This document shows, one piece after another, positions 36,225-48,466 of a stretch of DNA of 64,000 nucleotides (the stretch's first letter is position 1; each line of letters opens with the position of its first letter). The translations under genes and the position numbers were made by a program. The DNA lies in the NCBI RefSeq assembly GCF_001411555.2, contig NC_049904.1, forward strand, positions 34,161,534-34,225,533, read 5' to 3'. Source of the stretch: Juglans regia (taxonomy: Eukaryota; Streptophyta; Magnoliopsida; Fagales; Juglandaceae). Below the pieces are notes generated by a model. It did no database searches. It had not been told where the DNA came from and saw nothing but the letters and a program-made list of their open reading frames with translations.

Positions 36225-37145
36225 TTTTATGATTGTGTTTGAATATTAAAATAAATTGTATTGAATTGAATTGAGATGATAAAATATTATTAGAATATTA
36301 TTTTTTAATATTATTATTATTTTGAGATTTAAAAAATTAAATTATTTATTATATTTTATGTTAAAATTTAAAAAAATTGTAATGATGAGTTGAGAGGGAT
36401 TAAAAAACTAAACGAAACTTAAATATATTTGTTTTAGATTTTTTTTTATATAGATCTATTTAATAATTTTAAATATTTTAAAAAATAAAATAAAAATATA
36501 ATATTATTAAAAAATATTTTGTTAATCACGAAATAGAATAAAAAATAATTTATAATTTTTATTCTACTTCGTGATTAAGGAAATATTTTTTAATAATTTT
36601 TTTTTTTACTTTCTGATTAAGAAAGTATTTTTTAATAATTTTTTTTTTTTACTTTTTGATTAAGGAAGTGTTTTTTAATTATATTTTAAATTTATTTTAT
36701 TTTTTAAAAATATTTAATAATTTTTTATTTTACTTCGTGATCAAGAAAGTATTTTTTAATATTTATTTTTTTTACTTTTGGATTAAGAAAATATTTTCTT
36801 AATGATATTTTAAATTTATTTTAATTTTTTAAAATATTTTAAAATAATAAAAGATCTATATAAAAAATAACTTAAACAAAATATATATAAAATAATACTA
36901 CACCCCAGCGAAAGCTCCCAGTGGAAGCCTCCAACAGAGGCTGTAGCACGATCTTTAATTAAATTCAGGTGGTATATGTGATTAAATAGAATGAATTAAA
37001 ATAAAATATTAATAAAATATATTTTTTAATATTATTATTATTTTAATATTTAAAAAAATTAAATTATTTATTTTATTTTATTTTATTTTATGTATAAATT
37101 TAAAAAAATATAATAATTAGATAAAATGAGATATATTATGAAAAT
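36225..37145. repeat. MITE copies 2 and 3 flanking an AT-rich inverted-repeat block
   Basis: 36228-36412 and 36963-37140 are diverged copies of the 425-624 MITE (ATTGAATTGAG, TATTATTATTATTTT, TAAACGAAAC). Between them, 36430-36900 is extremely AT-rich, with four variants of TACTT(C/T)(G/T)TGATTAAG-AAGTATTTTTTAAT and an inverted set at its left edge (AAATATTTTGTTAATCACGAAATAG). No coding capacity. Confidence 0.6.
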
Positions 37146-37668
37146 AAAACTAGCGGTCTATTATTGTTACGGCTGTCGAGGTCTCAAATTATTAGAACAA
37201 CTTTCACAAGTTAAAACATAAATATTTGTTTAACTAATGTTAGAAATCTTCGAATAAAATATATATATTATATATAAAACAACAATATTATTTTATAAAA
37301 AATATTTTAATCATGAAAATATTTTATATAAGAAAATGTATATAATTTATAACTATAATAATATCTGAATTTCAGGCTTTCAGCTATGGTTTTATTTGAA
37401 AAGTGGACAATGCCCAAGAGAGAGTCTTGGTTCAAATTTCAAGAAACATCATTTGGTAAAGTCATAGGCACTACCAATTTGAACATGATGGTCAATTCCA
37501 ACGGCAAAATTGTCGTCATCGATGATGATGAAGGTTGTATTATGACCAATATTCCTTTTACACCTATCCCGTGGTGCAACAGCTAATAGTTTCGTCGGCC
37601 AGAACATTTTAAAACCGGTGAAGTGCATATGTTTGTGCATGAGTCAACTGCAAACACTTCATAAAAGT

Positions 37669-37867
37669 TTGTTTAGATGTTGAAGTGAGTTGAGTTGAGT
37701 TGAATTGAAATGATAAAATATTATTAAAATATTATTTTTTAATATTATTATTATTTTAAAATTTAAAAAAATTGAATTATTTATTATATTTTATGTTAAA
37801 ATTTGAAAAAATTATAATGATGAGTTGAGATGAGTTGAGAGTGGTTTAAGTTCCAAACGCACCCTTT
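37669..37867. repeat. MITE copy 4 with flanking TCATAAAAGT repeats
   Basis: A close copy of the 425-624 MITE, with GAAGTGAGTTGAGTTGAG at the left and CCAAACGCACCC at the right. The 10-mer TCATAAAAGT occurs directly outside both ends (37659-37668 and 37868-37877), which looks like a target-site duplication of 9-10 bp. Confidence 0.7.
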
Positions 37868-38166
37868 TCATAAAAGTTTTTCTAACAAGTTTTTCTTGTA
37901 TCCATTTCCACATCATCATTGCATCTTTCTTTTTGTTTTTGTTTTCTTTTATTTATTTATTTTTTTTTTTTGTCCTCATTAGAGTAAGTTTTGGGCTAAA
38001 ATTTGAGATCATCTGCATTTTTCTGCTTATTTCATATTTATAATTTTTTAAATTTTTACGTAAAATATAATAAACAATTTAATTTTTTTAAATTTTAAAA
38101 CAATAACAATATTAAAAAATAATATTTTATACGTTCATCTAAAATCAAAATATTTCATCTCACTGT

Positions 38167-38254
38167 CCAAACATATCTAAAACTCTATGTGATCCTAAAT
38201 ATTCTCCAGACCAAACATATCTAAAACTCTATGTGATCCTAAATATTCTCCAGA
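38167..38254. repeat. perfect 44-bp tandem duplication
   Basis: Units 38167-38210 and 38211-38254 are identical, starting CCAAACATATCTAAAACTC and ending ATATTCTCCAGA. The unit starts in the tail of a MITE fragment (38020-38180) and runs into adjacent gene-like sequence. Confidence 0.9.
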
Positions 38255-38723
38255 AGATTCACAAGACATTATAAGAGTTACACGCGATGGATGTCCGGAT
38301 TTTACTCTTTTAACCAATTCTAAGAAGAAACTCAAATCTTCACTTCCTTGCCAAACATGTCACCCAACATTTCACTTTATAACGAATGTTAAGGATCTCA
38401 TATCCATGAAATTCACGCAACTAAATCGACATCTGATGGTATTCGCTGCGAATATGAATGTGTATTCAATGTTGACATTCGATCGGTTGACATTAGAGTG
38501 TCTAATGGTGTCGATATTCCGTGAGTTTGGACGGAGAACGACACCGTACGTATATCAAATCCTCAGCTACAACTTTCTCTACCTTAACCGACAAGCTTTT
38601 ACCCAAGTATATACCAGCACATTTACATTTACGCTACAGACTAGTTACAACAAGGAGGAGAGTTGAGAATAAAGAACTGACCTAACCCACAAAGCCTCTC
38701 TTCCCCAAAGCAGGTGCTTTTCT

Positions 38724-40462
38724 CTAGAACAAGTCAAACTCCAGGTGCTCTTCTGTAGCTTTGGAGTCCAAATACTTGCTCTTTGTTTCGTGGGGAGAAG
38801 TGTTTGGAAATCCAAATTCGCAAGACTCGGGTAGCTCTGGTGGTATGGTGCAGCGTATCAATGCCCAGCTCAGGCCTTCAAAGAACGGGTGCTGCTTAAT
38901 CTCAGCAGCACCTTTCTCGAATCCCAGCCGATTCTCAGGCTCCTTTACCAACAGCCCTCTGATAAGATCTCTTGCATGGGAACTGACGAGTGGGCTGTCG
39001 GGAAACTTGAGACTCTCCAACACTATATTGGCTAATGTCTCTTCATTATTACAACCTTTAAAAGGTGTTTTTCCATAAAGAAGCTCGTAAAGAAAGATAC
39101 CAAATGTCCACCAATCAACTGCAGCTCCATGACCCTCTCCTTTGATGATTTCAGGGGCCAAGTATTCGTGGGTGCCAACAAAGGAATTGGATCGTGCATC
39201 GGTAGGCTCAGCCACAAGCTGTGGCAATGATCTGATCCGGGCAGCAAGATCAACTTTTAACTTCCTTTCTTTTGCAGCAGCAGGTAAAAAACTAGGACTG
39301 AAGCATGGGACTTGACAGGATGGTTCGATGCAGAAAGGCTCAACACAACTAGAACCTGTACATGGACCGGACATCCTTACAGGATCTGCATTTGATGAAG
39401 ATGATTTCAGGAGAGTAGGGCTCACAGTACATCTGAGTGAGAGGTCAAAATCCGTGAGCATAATGTGACCATCATCCCTAACAAGAATGTTCTCTGGTTT
39501 CAAATCCCGGTACACAACGCCAAGCATGTGCAAGTACTCCAAAGCAAGCAGGACTTCAGCAACATAAAACCTGAAATTACAGAGGAAGTTCAAATTAGTT
39601 TTCAAGGATGTAGATGGCCAACGCAATAATAATATTAAAAAATAATATTTTATACTTACATCCAAAACCAAAAAATTTTATCTCACTATCCAAATCTATC
39701 CCAATGAGAAAAGTTATTAGAAAGTCTCCATTTGGCCTAATTTTGCTAAGATAAAATCCTAGCATCAATGCTCACGAACAAAACAGATGCAGATATACTT
39801 CAGAAATATAGGCTCAGAGGACCCAAACTCGATATGCAGTTGCCCAATTGATTTGCACAGCTATCGAAACCCTTCAGAGCTGCTCTGCATGCCGAGCATT
39901 CATGATAAGGATGCGGGGCAGAAGTTAGCATCTAACACAAATTAATGTGTCACTAGAATCTTGGGTTTCTTTCTATTTTCAGATGAAGCAGATGTTGAAG
40001 CAATTCATGAAAGCAGTCATATCATAGGTAAATACATAATTTGGTGAACAGTGGACATTGATAAGCAAAACATTCTTACTGAATTAGTGGCCATTAGATC
40101 CTGCCAAGTATGGCTAAAGGTGGAGAATGCAGAATTAAGCGGTTTCATAGATGGTCAGAAGGTGCTGAGTTAATTTAAATGCAGGTGCTCTTGGTGGCAG
40201 TGAGCATCTTAGCATCTCAGAGCACTAGCAATAATGCTGCTTAATTTCAACGTGGCAGTGAAGAAGCAAGTCAGCAAGTTGCAACATGGCAGAGGGACAT
40301 ATTGTCAGCTGAAGGTGGAGGCACGACATATTTTCCTTTGAATCTAAAATGGCTCGGTTTAGTGCTAGTCAGCTCCAACTCAAATGGTACTTCTTCCATT
40401 TCCCCAAAGAAGTGGGTTCCAGATCCATTGGACACACATGCGACTTACCAATTTAAAAAAAC

Positions 40463-40493
<31 letters not shown>

Positions 40494-43356
40494 CAGACAC
40501 AGATGCATCCATGTTGGATTGGCTAGAGAAACACTAAAATAGAAAAGCGCACAGGAAGCAGCAACCGTTTAAATATTTTTACCATACTGAATCAACAAAT
40601 GTGCATGGAATGAGTGATAATATAAACAGGTGACTATCGATCACCAAATGAGTATCATTGTTGCTTCATTAACTTCAAATGAACCGAAAAATAAGGATAT
40701 GAAGAACTTTAAGCATGTAAGAGAATCCACCTAGTGCAAAATAATGTACTCAATAACTAATTCACATATCATATTGCGATACCCCATATATGTAAGGGTA
40801 GGTAGCGTATGGGATCTCACATTGCTTGGGAATGAGAAGTTCTTGCTCTTTATAATAATTTCAATAGGGCTCCAATTGTATCATTGACTAGTTCTTTTGA
40901 AATATAGATCATGTGACTTGGGCCTTCCATTAGGAGATACATATAGTATCAAAGTTTAGCCCAACCAGAAATGTGGGACTTGAGCCATGCCACCTACGAT
41001 GGACTAGCCCAACGAGAACGTCCGAAATTTAAGGGGGGAAATTATGATAACCCCATATGATGTGTAACGGTAGATGGTGTATGGGATCCCACATTGCTTG
41101 GGAAGGAGAAGTTCTCGCTTTTTATAATGGTTCCAATGGAATTCTAATTGAATCATTGACTAGTATTTTTGGAGTATAGGTCATGTGAGTTAGGCTTTCC
41201 ATTGGGACGTTACACATATATTCCAAGAGTTACCAAATTGTAAACTGAAAAAGGCTCATAATCCAGTAAATACACATATCAACTAGCCTATGTATAATGA
41301 GTTAGAATATGTTAGCTTAATTATTGTTTCTTGGATATATCTCTTGAGAACCCCTAGTTAGGGTTGTCTCTGTATATACTGGGCTAGGCCTATTCTTGGA
41401 CTAATACAAATTGTTTACATATCAAAAAAAAATTATTGTTTCTTGGATATATCTCATTTTAAATTCAGAGCTTGATTGTGTGTGATGTCAGGAGGGAAAA
41501 AAAATAGAAGCAAACCAAAGTTTAAGTGGACCCATCATTCGAGTATTCTACCTTGCAGCTGGTTCAGGAAAGCTCCTGCCAAGCTGTTTCTGCCGAAGGA
41601 CGTGAAGATCTCCACCTGGACAATACTCCATAACCAAGCATGATAGATTATCTGATGTGAATTGGGCATAAAGTGTTGGAAGGAATGGATGATCCAGCAT
41701 CCTCAATATTTCTCTCTCGGTTTGAGCCCTTGGCATCTTCTTCCTTCTAGCCAAAAACTCATTGTCCATGACCTTTATAGCAAATAGGCAACTTGTACCA
41801 ATCAGCTCAGCAAGATATACTGTTCCAATGTCTCCACAACCAAGCTTCTTTAAAAGATTTAGGTGCCTCAAACCCAGGGCTCCATGCTGCATTTGTACGT
41901 GACGAATGGCTTCCCATCTCACATCCTTTGACATGTGAGGTCTGTTTCCACAATTAGACCCACTCACATTACTCTCATCACTAATACTTGTACTACTACT
42001 ATACTCACCTTGGCTACTTTTTGAACTTTGCGAAAATTCTCCCTTCTCTTTTGATTTTATGTTTTTCTTTACTTTCATAACAACAGCTCTGCTTTTATTA
42101 CAGCTGTTTGAAGCAATGCATGGCTTACTTGCTACAGAATTCCCATTACTTGGGTTTACTTCATCATTAGATTTGGTTGAGTGGGAAATAAGAGAATCTG
42201 GTATGAACTCTTTACTTTCAGTCTTCAAAGTGCACTGGCACCTCTCACAAACCACTGGAATTTTACTAGGATTCGAGTCAATATTAACACTGTTATATGA
42301 ACCGGAAGTGCAGGCAGCAGAACCTGGATTCTGCTTTATTTTCTTCTTAACAGAACTCTTGTTTCTAACAACCGATTTGACTGAGCGGGAGTTATTCCTG
42401 GATAACTTGCTTACCCTATTGCCAACAAGTGAACTAGAAGAAGGTGCTACTTTCAACCTGTCTTTCCGTACAAGTTCTGGTGCCGATGCTTTATATGATA
42501 TATTGGACGAGGCAGGATCTTCTTCAGGCAGCTCTGATAGGTGGCCACTGGCACTAGGAGAAGGTGGGGAAGGTGCAGATGTATGCTTCTCTTTCTTTGC
42601 AAGCTCGATCTTTTGTGCATGACCCACATATTTACATATTGAAGAAATAATCCCACTATGCACTGCTATGTTCCCAGTACTATTCTGTGTTGTAATACCA
42701 GCAAAACGAGGAGAATTCTGAGAACCTTGGCTTGATGACTTCATTGTCTGCGTTTGAAGATTCTCAGGCATCTTCCCAGAAGAATTGGATCTCGTTTCTT
42801 CAGGCATGATTGATATTTCAACCCCGCTCCCTTTACCATCATCTAAGGACAAACCGGATCCACTAGCTTCCACTACAACAGCATCATACAGTGTTTTTAT
42901 CCTTCCGGCTTCCGAGACTCCAGGAGAACTGGTTGACTTTGACAGCCGTTTCATAGCAGCAGTTTCTGATGCCTTATAAAGGCATAGCTCCCTTAATGCC
43001 TGCTTCAAAGTCACAGGTTCTGAATTCCCCATTCCTGGTGAACGGGGCGTTCCAACCGTAATTGGTCGTTTCAAGGGAATTTTCCTTAAAGGACTCGATC
43101 CCTCGTGTTGTGAAAGAACTACACTCTTAGTTGAAGCTTTAAGATTAATTGCCTCAAAAAGATGATTAATATCATCTTCAAGAGAACTTTTATATCCGAG
43201 TTTTAGCTTATGAAGCTTCTGATCTTTGTCATAAGATCTCCTAGAATGTTGACCGAAATTCAGCTCTTCCCCTGCTTCAACAATTTCACAAGTACCAGAA
43301 AATGAACCCATTACTGGGTTACTCTGCTCAAGCTGTTTGGATGTGGTGCCAAACAA
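38724..43356 (-). CDS. AGCVIII protein kinase, KIPK-like
   Basis: Ser/Thr kinase of the plant-specific AGCVIII group (D6PK/KIPK/PINOID relatives), which act at the plasma membrane or cytosol in auxin-transport and growth signalling. Exons on minus: 43356-41552 and 39570-38724, giving 883 aa ending EFDLF. Residues 1-~490 are a Ser-rich extension with several K/R clusters ([15 protein letters not shown]). The kinase domain has a glycine loop [12 protein letters not shown], Lys in [20 protein letters not shown], and DFD in place of DFG, the group signature. A long insert between DFD and [12 protein letters not shown] contains a Cys-rich stretch. [12 protein letters not shown] from Met16 (43311) resembles KIPK N-termini, so Met16 is an alternative start. 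The ~2 kb intron holds a TRIM element. GA-rich sequence near 44660 probably marks the 5' leader, which may contain an intron. Confidence 0.9.
40775..41214 (+). mobile_element. TRIM retrotransposon, complete, with TSD CATAT
   Basis: Two terminal repeats, 40775-40941 (TGCGATACCCC...GATACA) and 41045-41214 (TGATAACCCC...GTTACA), share CACATTGCTTGGGAA, GAGAAGTTCT, TATCATTGACTAG-like and TTCCATT blocks, including a TTTATAAT TATA-like box. Just inside the left repeat is TAGTATCAAAG, a decayed tRNA-Met primer-binding site (TGGTATCAGAG). Just before the right repeat is the polypurine tract AAGGGGGGAAA. CATAT flanks both sides (40770-40774 and 41215-41219). No coding capacity. It lies in the AGC kinase intron, antisense to the gene. 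Confidence 0.9.
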
Positions 43357-44819
43357 CGTGTAATTTTAGTTTTCTAAGTTTATTATATTTTAGACACAAA
43401 TTGCCAGCTGCCTAAAAACACATTGCATGTAAATCCCTTTTTCACAAAAGTTCAAAGCTGGTCCTTTCTGTCCACTTCTTTCACTGGCTCCAACAGTGGC
43501 ATCCAAACCCTGAAATGACAACCGAGATTTAGATAACATTAGTTAACAAAAAGTCTACATGATAAAACAAAAAAACAGAGATATGATTGGTTGATGACCA
43601 TAACAGAAGGTGCACTTATCGATGGCATACATTAACATCTCTTTCACGAGCATTTTCAAGTAGTTTAATTTTGAATTCAACCATGAAATTCCAATACACC
43701 ATCAATAAGCTAATTACCCGTTTGCTCACATTTTTATAACCTTCACTGCTACACAAGATAAAAAATATTGAGATGGCACGTAAAAGCGGCCATCAAATTT
43801 ACAGAACCCTCGTCCTAGTACCAGATCCGAGACGCTTGAATCTAACCAGCAGCGTCTATAACTTGTTTTTAACCAAAATGTTAAATGAAAATACAATCTT
43901 GGTTTTTACGAAGTAGGAATACTTTAGTAATAATCTCTGGTCAGTCCGGTGATCTAATCACGAATCAAAAATTTATATGGCGTGCAGTCTGCTCCGAAAA
44001 TAACACATCATAAATAAATGAAAAGAAAAGCAAAACAACGAAAAAGAAGCAAGTAGACGCATTTGCACTTAAGAAGCCTACGAAATTTTCCGATGATGAA
44101 TTCAATTGGTCGCTCGAATAAATAGATCAGAAATAGCGTGGAGCAAAAAACCAGCTAAAGTTTTAGCTTTTGCCAGTTAGGCTTGATTAAAACGAATCAC
44201 ATCCGGGATTCACTAACCTAACGAGTCAAATCAAAGCAGAAACGCTCAGAAAACTAATCGATATTAACTTCAACCAAATCAAGGAGAAATGGGTTAGACA
44301 GATAATGAAAATTCAAAGCTAATCCAGGAAAAAACAAACACTCTGAAAATATCTGCATAAACCAAAATCTCGACAAAGGAACCTCGAACAAGTCCCAACA
44401 CTGTATATGTATTTGTTAAGTACTTGCCTATACAAAATGCATACACATATATGAATATATGTAATGAAATGAATTAAAGCAGTGCAAGAAGCGTGAGATC
44501 GGAAAGAGGAACAGTACCAGAATCAACTCCGGTTGAGCTTATACATTGAGGCAGAACTTTATTCATGAAATCTGAGGAATGAGGAAGGAATCAGGATCCC
44601 AGTAAGGAATAGAAACCCTAAAGGTAGAAGTGAGGTTGAAGCGGTGGGCGAAATGAGAGAGAGAGAGAGAGGGGGGAAGGGAGGAGCTAAGTACAATGTT
44701 ACTGTTCTTCTTTCATACCGGCTCTGATTATTTTGAAGATGAGGGCCCACCATATAAAGCTGTTGGGGGCGTATCGAGGAAGAGGGAAGACAATTTTTTA
44801 AATAAAATAAAATAAACAT

Positions 44820-45732
44820 ACTTATTAAATTTCATTAAATTTTTGCTTAATAAATTCATTATTTTTTATTTTAATTTTTGAAGAACTATTTAAAAAAAAA
44901 AAAGAATAATATGTGAGGATGAAAACTTTTTATCAAAAGGAAAATTATATGAAAAAATCTACACAACTTCTTACTATTCATACAACTTCCACACACTATA
45001 TTTTTTTTAATTTTTGTTATTTTTTCCTTTATAAAAAATTTAATATATGAATATTAAATAAAAGAATTGAATTAGTTTAAAAAGAATAAATTCAAAAAAA
45101 ATTAAAAATTTAAAAAATGTGGTATGTGGAAGTTGTGAGGTTGTATAACATTGCTCATAGAATAAAAATGAGATGAGAATGATATGTATAACATTATTCT
45201 TTTCAAAAATATCGTGCTCTTATTTCCTCAATATTTTCATAATCTATTTATTTAAATCTTATTATCATTTTTTATTCTTAATTTTTTATATTTTAATTCA
45301 CAATTTCATGTATAATTTATAATGAAAAATATTTTAAATACAAAGAGATTTTATAAAAATTAAAAAAATTAATTATACAAGTTGGCATATTTTGATATAA
45401 TATATTAGATTATAAAATTACTTTTATTATAAAATAAATCTAGATATCACGAATTAGTAGATCTAATGTACTACATAGCTTGATATATTTATGCAATCTC
45501 ATTTATAATTGGGAATTATAAACATTGAATTAGTAGATCTAAAATGGACCGAGGTATTCTCGTGATATAATTCAATATTTACAATATTACGAATGAACAT
45601 TATTTGCATTGATAATCCTAGCGGGATATGTTTTTGTTGTCATCTTTTCTATGAACCTTAATTTAATTAACAGAATCTTGTGAATGTCGGGTATGTCTAT
45701 TAACTTTACACAATATATATACCTTCAATTAA
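44820..45732. other. AT-rich intergenic with MITE
   Basis: No gene. 44955-45155 looks like a MITE: ATACAACTTCCACAC at the left and GTGGAAGTTGTGAGGTTGTAT at the right form inverted ends. Related ends appear at 56698-56905 and 57222-57418. Confidence 0.5.
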
Positions 45733-45749
45733 TTTCTATCTTCTATGTT

Positions 45750-46729
45750 TTTTTGTTTTTTTTTTAATAGAAACATATTCATTTCATTAATGAACTGAAG
45801 TTACAACTGTAACTTATCAATACATAAAAAATTCAATACATGGAAAATCCATACTATAAGTCAAACTACGCATCAGCTCTGGATCTTCCTCACGTATAAA
45901 TTTTTTTGTGTCGGACATTGTCTTAACTTCTAAACAAACTCTCTCATAATAGAAAAAGTGTTATATAAAACAGAACTTAAATGCTCCCTCTATCCTCCCA
46001 GATAGAAAGAGTACGGGACACTGCTATAGACACCAATTTCAATAGTCTATTTCTATTTTATTAATAACTAAACTAACAACAAATTATAAATAAACACAGT
46101 AACAACTACATGACCACAAGCACTGGTGAGACCCCGGACGTCATGCCCACCGCAAGTATCGACATCTCGAGCATTGACTGAACGAGCACCCAGCTCACGC
46201 ACAGACTATAACAGCCCGGCCGTATGACCACCGGTCGTAGCATCGCCCACCATTCTCGAATAACTCTTGCCCGAATTACGTCCGATCCAAAGGCCCAACA
46301 CCTCACTAGAGTTAACAAAAAACAACAACAAAAACAGAAAAACAAAACAACTACAAAACATTGAAATAAAAACAAGAAAGAAACATGAAAAATAAAAACA
46401 GATGAAGAGTGCACAATGGGTCGACAGTGGCTCATGCATAAGACTGTTCACGCGTGCGGGTTACGCTCCACTCCAATGGACGTCGAATTTGGTAGTCTTG
46501 AAGATTGGCAGCTGGACGTCATGTTGGTGGGGCGCGTGTAGAAGTGCGACGGTTAGAAAAACTCGAACGGCGATCCTCCCTTATTTGGCCTAAAAAAAAG
46601 AACTACACAAATAAAATAGACAGATGGGAGGGGGAATGAGCCGAAGCTCTCACCCCCTTTTGTTTGATCTGGAGTTTTGGAGACTTTAGAAATAAGGGAG
46701 AGGGTTTTTCTAGAGAGAGAATGAGCTTC
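45750..46729 (-). mobile_element. non-LTR retroelement insertion (~980 bp), non-autonomous
   Basis: Read on the minus strand, the element runs from a GAAGCTCATTCTCTCTCTAG leader at 46729 to ATGTTTCTATTAAAAAAAAA and an A-rich tail at 45750. It is bounded by TTTCTATCTTCTATGTT (45733-45749) and TTTCTATCTTCAATGTT (46730-46746), a 17-bp target-site duplication with one mismatch. No reverse transcriptase is encoded. Short frames near 46106-46451 are hydrophobic and unrecognised. It is probably an internally deleted LINE or another non-autonomous non-LTR element. Confidence 0.75.
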
Positions 46730-46756
46730 TTTCTATCTTCAATGTTGGTGACACTA

Positions 46757-46945
46757 AGGTCTAATTTAGATAGTGAAATCATATCAACTCATTTCATTTT
46801 ATCTTATTTAATTATTATAATTTTTTTAAATTTTTAAACAAAATATAATAAACAATTCAACTTTTTTAAATCTCTAAATAAAAATAATATTTTATTTAAT
46901 TTTGAATTTTCATTTCATATCAACTCACTATCTAAACTAACTAAA
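46757..46945. repeat. MITE copy 5 (diverged)
   Basis: ATCATATCAACTCATTTCATTT at the left, CATTTCATATCAACTCACTATC at the right and an AACAAAATATAATAAACAATTC core match the MITE family in inverted orientation. Confidence 0.6.
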
Positions 46946-46949
46946 TCAG

Positions 46950-48458
46950 TTAACTAAAGAATGAATCGTATAAATGGATAACCTAACTATTATATAAAAA
47001 AATAAATGGCTTTATTATTGTAAATAAATAAATATATTTAAATGAATAATGTTATTCATCATCTTAAATTTTATCATCATTTTATTATTTTATAATATGA
47101 TATTAAATGATTGTATTATATTTTATTTATGAACTTATTATCTAATATCACATAGAATAATAAGAATATATAATAAAAAAAACGATAGAATAGATTTTTC
47201 ATATAAAAGAGTTTTGCTACACAGCCTTCATCACATTTTACAATCTATATTTTTTAAAATTTTTAAATTTTTTAATATATTTTAAATTTGTTTTGGAGTT
47301 TATTATTTTTAAATTATTTTAAATTTTCTATTTATAATTCACATAATAAATATTTGATAAAAGAAAAAAACAATAAAAAATAAAAATATATATAAAATAT
47401 AGAGTATAAAAAGATTATGAAAATTTATTCCATATAAAATATCATCTCAATTAATTGCGATGTATATGGTTGGACTTGGACATATCTAAGAACACCACCT
47501 GTGAAAGCAACCCAAACGAGCAAGAAAGGACGTAATTGGCTACATCAAAACATCACATTATGCCAACTACATCTATTCATCACTGGTCTCCTGTCATCAC
47601 TGACATCCCCATTAATTCTGCCCAACTCAATATTTATCTTCTGCCTACCAGACAAAATGGACCAATGAAAAGGGTCACAGATTGACCTCACTTTTTAGTA
47701 ACCATTTATATTTCTTTCCGAAAATGTAGCATGAAATAATAATGGACTATTCTATATATGGATCCCACGTTAGTGATAATCAAATATACTTCCAGGGTTC
47801 CATGACAGACTAAACAGCTAATTAATTATAAATAATGATATCCTCACAATATATTATAAAATAAAAATATTTTTATAAAATAATATTATTTTTATAAATT
47901 ATTTTATAAAAATATTCTTCATTTAAAATATAATTATGTAAAATATTATAAAAAATATTATATATAAATCATCTTCCATTAATTATTTGGAAGTGTTGTC
48001 ATGGAAGACAATAGCTAGCTTGAGGTCTGCGGACTGCAGCAATCAAATGGATTTTAGCCAATTGGAAACCAGTTTTTTTTTTTCTTTTTTACCATAAGCA
48101 AGCAGTTTTATAGATAAATTAAGAATTACATGATACAAATTTTAATGAGGTGAAAGTCTCCAATAATCATTCTAAAGTAAACAAACACAACACCGGTAAA
48201 AATAAAAAAAAGGATTTGGAGGCAAGATTTGGCTCCTACCCATTTTCCAATAAGGGGAAGCCAAGTTTTTGAATAGTCTGATAAACAGACTATTAAACTT
48301 AAAAGTCGTAGTCAGACAGTGTGTGTTGCATCTTATTTGTTTAGACTAGCTGTAGAAGTTTTCCACGACCACTTTATCTTTATCATCGGTTAGGGAAAGA
48401 ATGAACATAAGGACATAGCAACCGGATGACACATCAATACACCAGCATAGAACCAACA
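46950..48458. other. AT-rich intergenic, no gene recognised
   Basis: Long A/T runs and MITE-like debris (for example 47210-47420). No coding or RNA gene seen. Confidence 0.5.
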
Positions 48459-48466
48459 CTGACTGT

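Larger units (their letters stand above)
37386..38666 (+). pseudogene. unrecognised gene fragment interrupted by a MITE
   Basis: 37386-37586 encodes a 66-residue frame with a protein-like stretch (NGKIVVIDDDEGCIMTN) ending in tandem stops. After a MITE, an open frame from about 38246 to 38666 reads DSQDIIRVTRDGCPDFTLL and HLMVFAANMNVYSMLTFD. In its last part a neighbouring frame reads NGVDIP and NDTVRISNP, suggesting a frameshift. The pieces may be one dead gene, but I do not recognise a family and cannot prove they belong together. Confidence 0.35.

Noticed and set aside
42059..42622. 187-codon plus-strand frame
   Set aside because: Antisense shadow of the AGC kinase N-terminal exon, whose minus-strand frame is 602 codons and family-supported.
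46106..46451. Overlapping hydrophobic minus-strand frames as a small membrane protein gene
   Set aside because: They lie inside the bounded 980-bp non-LTR insertion and have Phe/Cys-rich low complexity.
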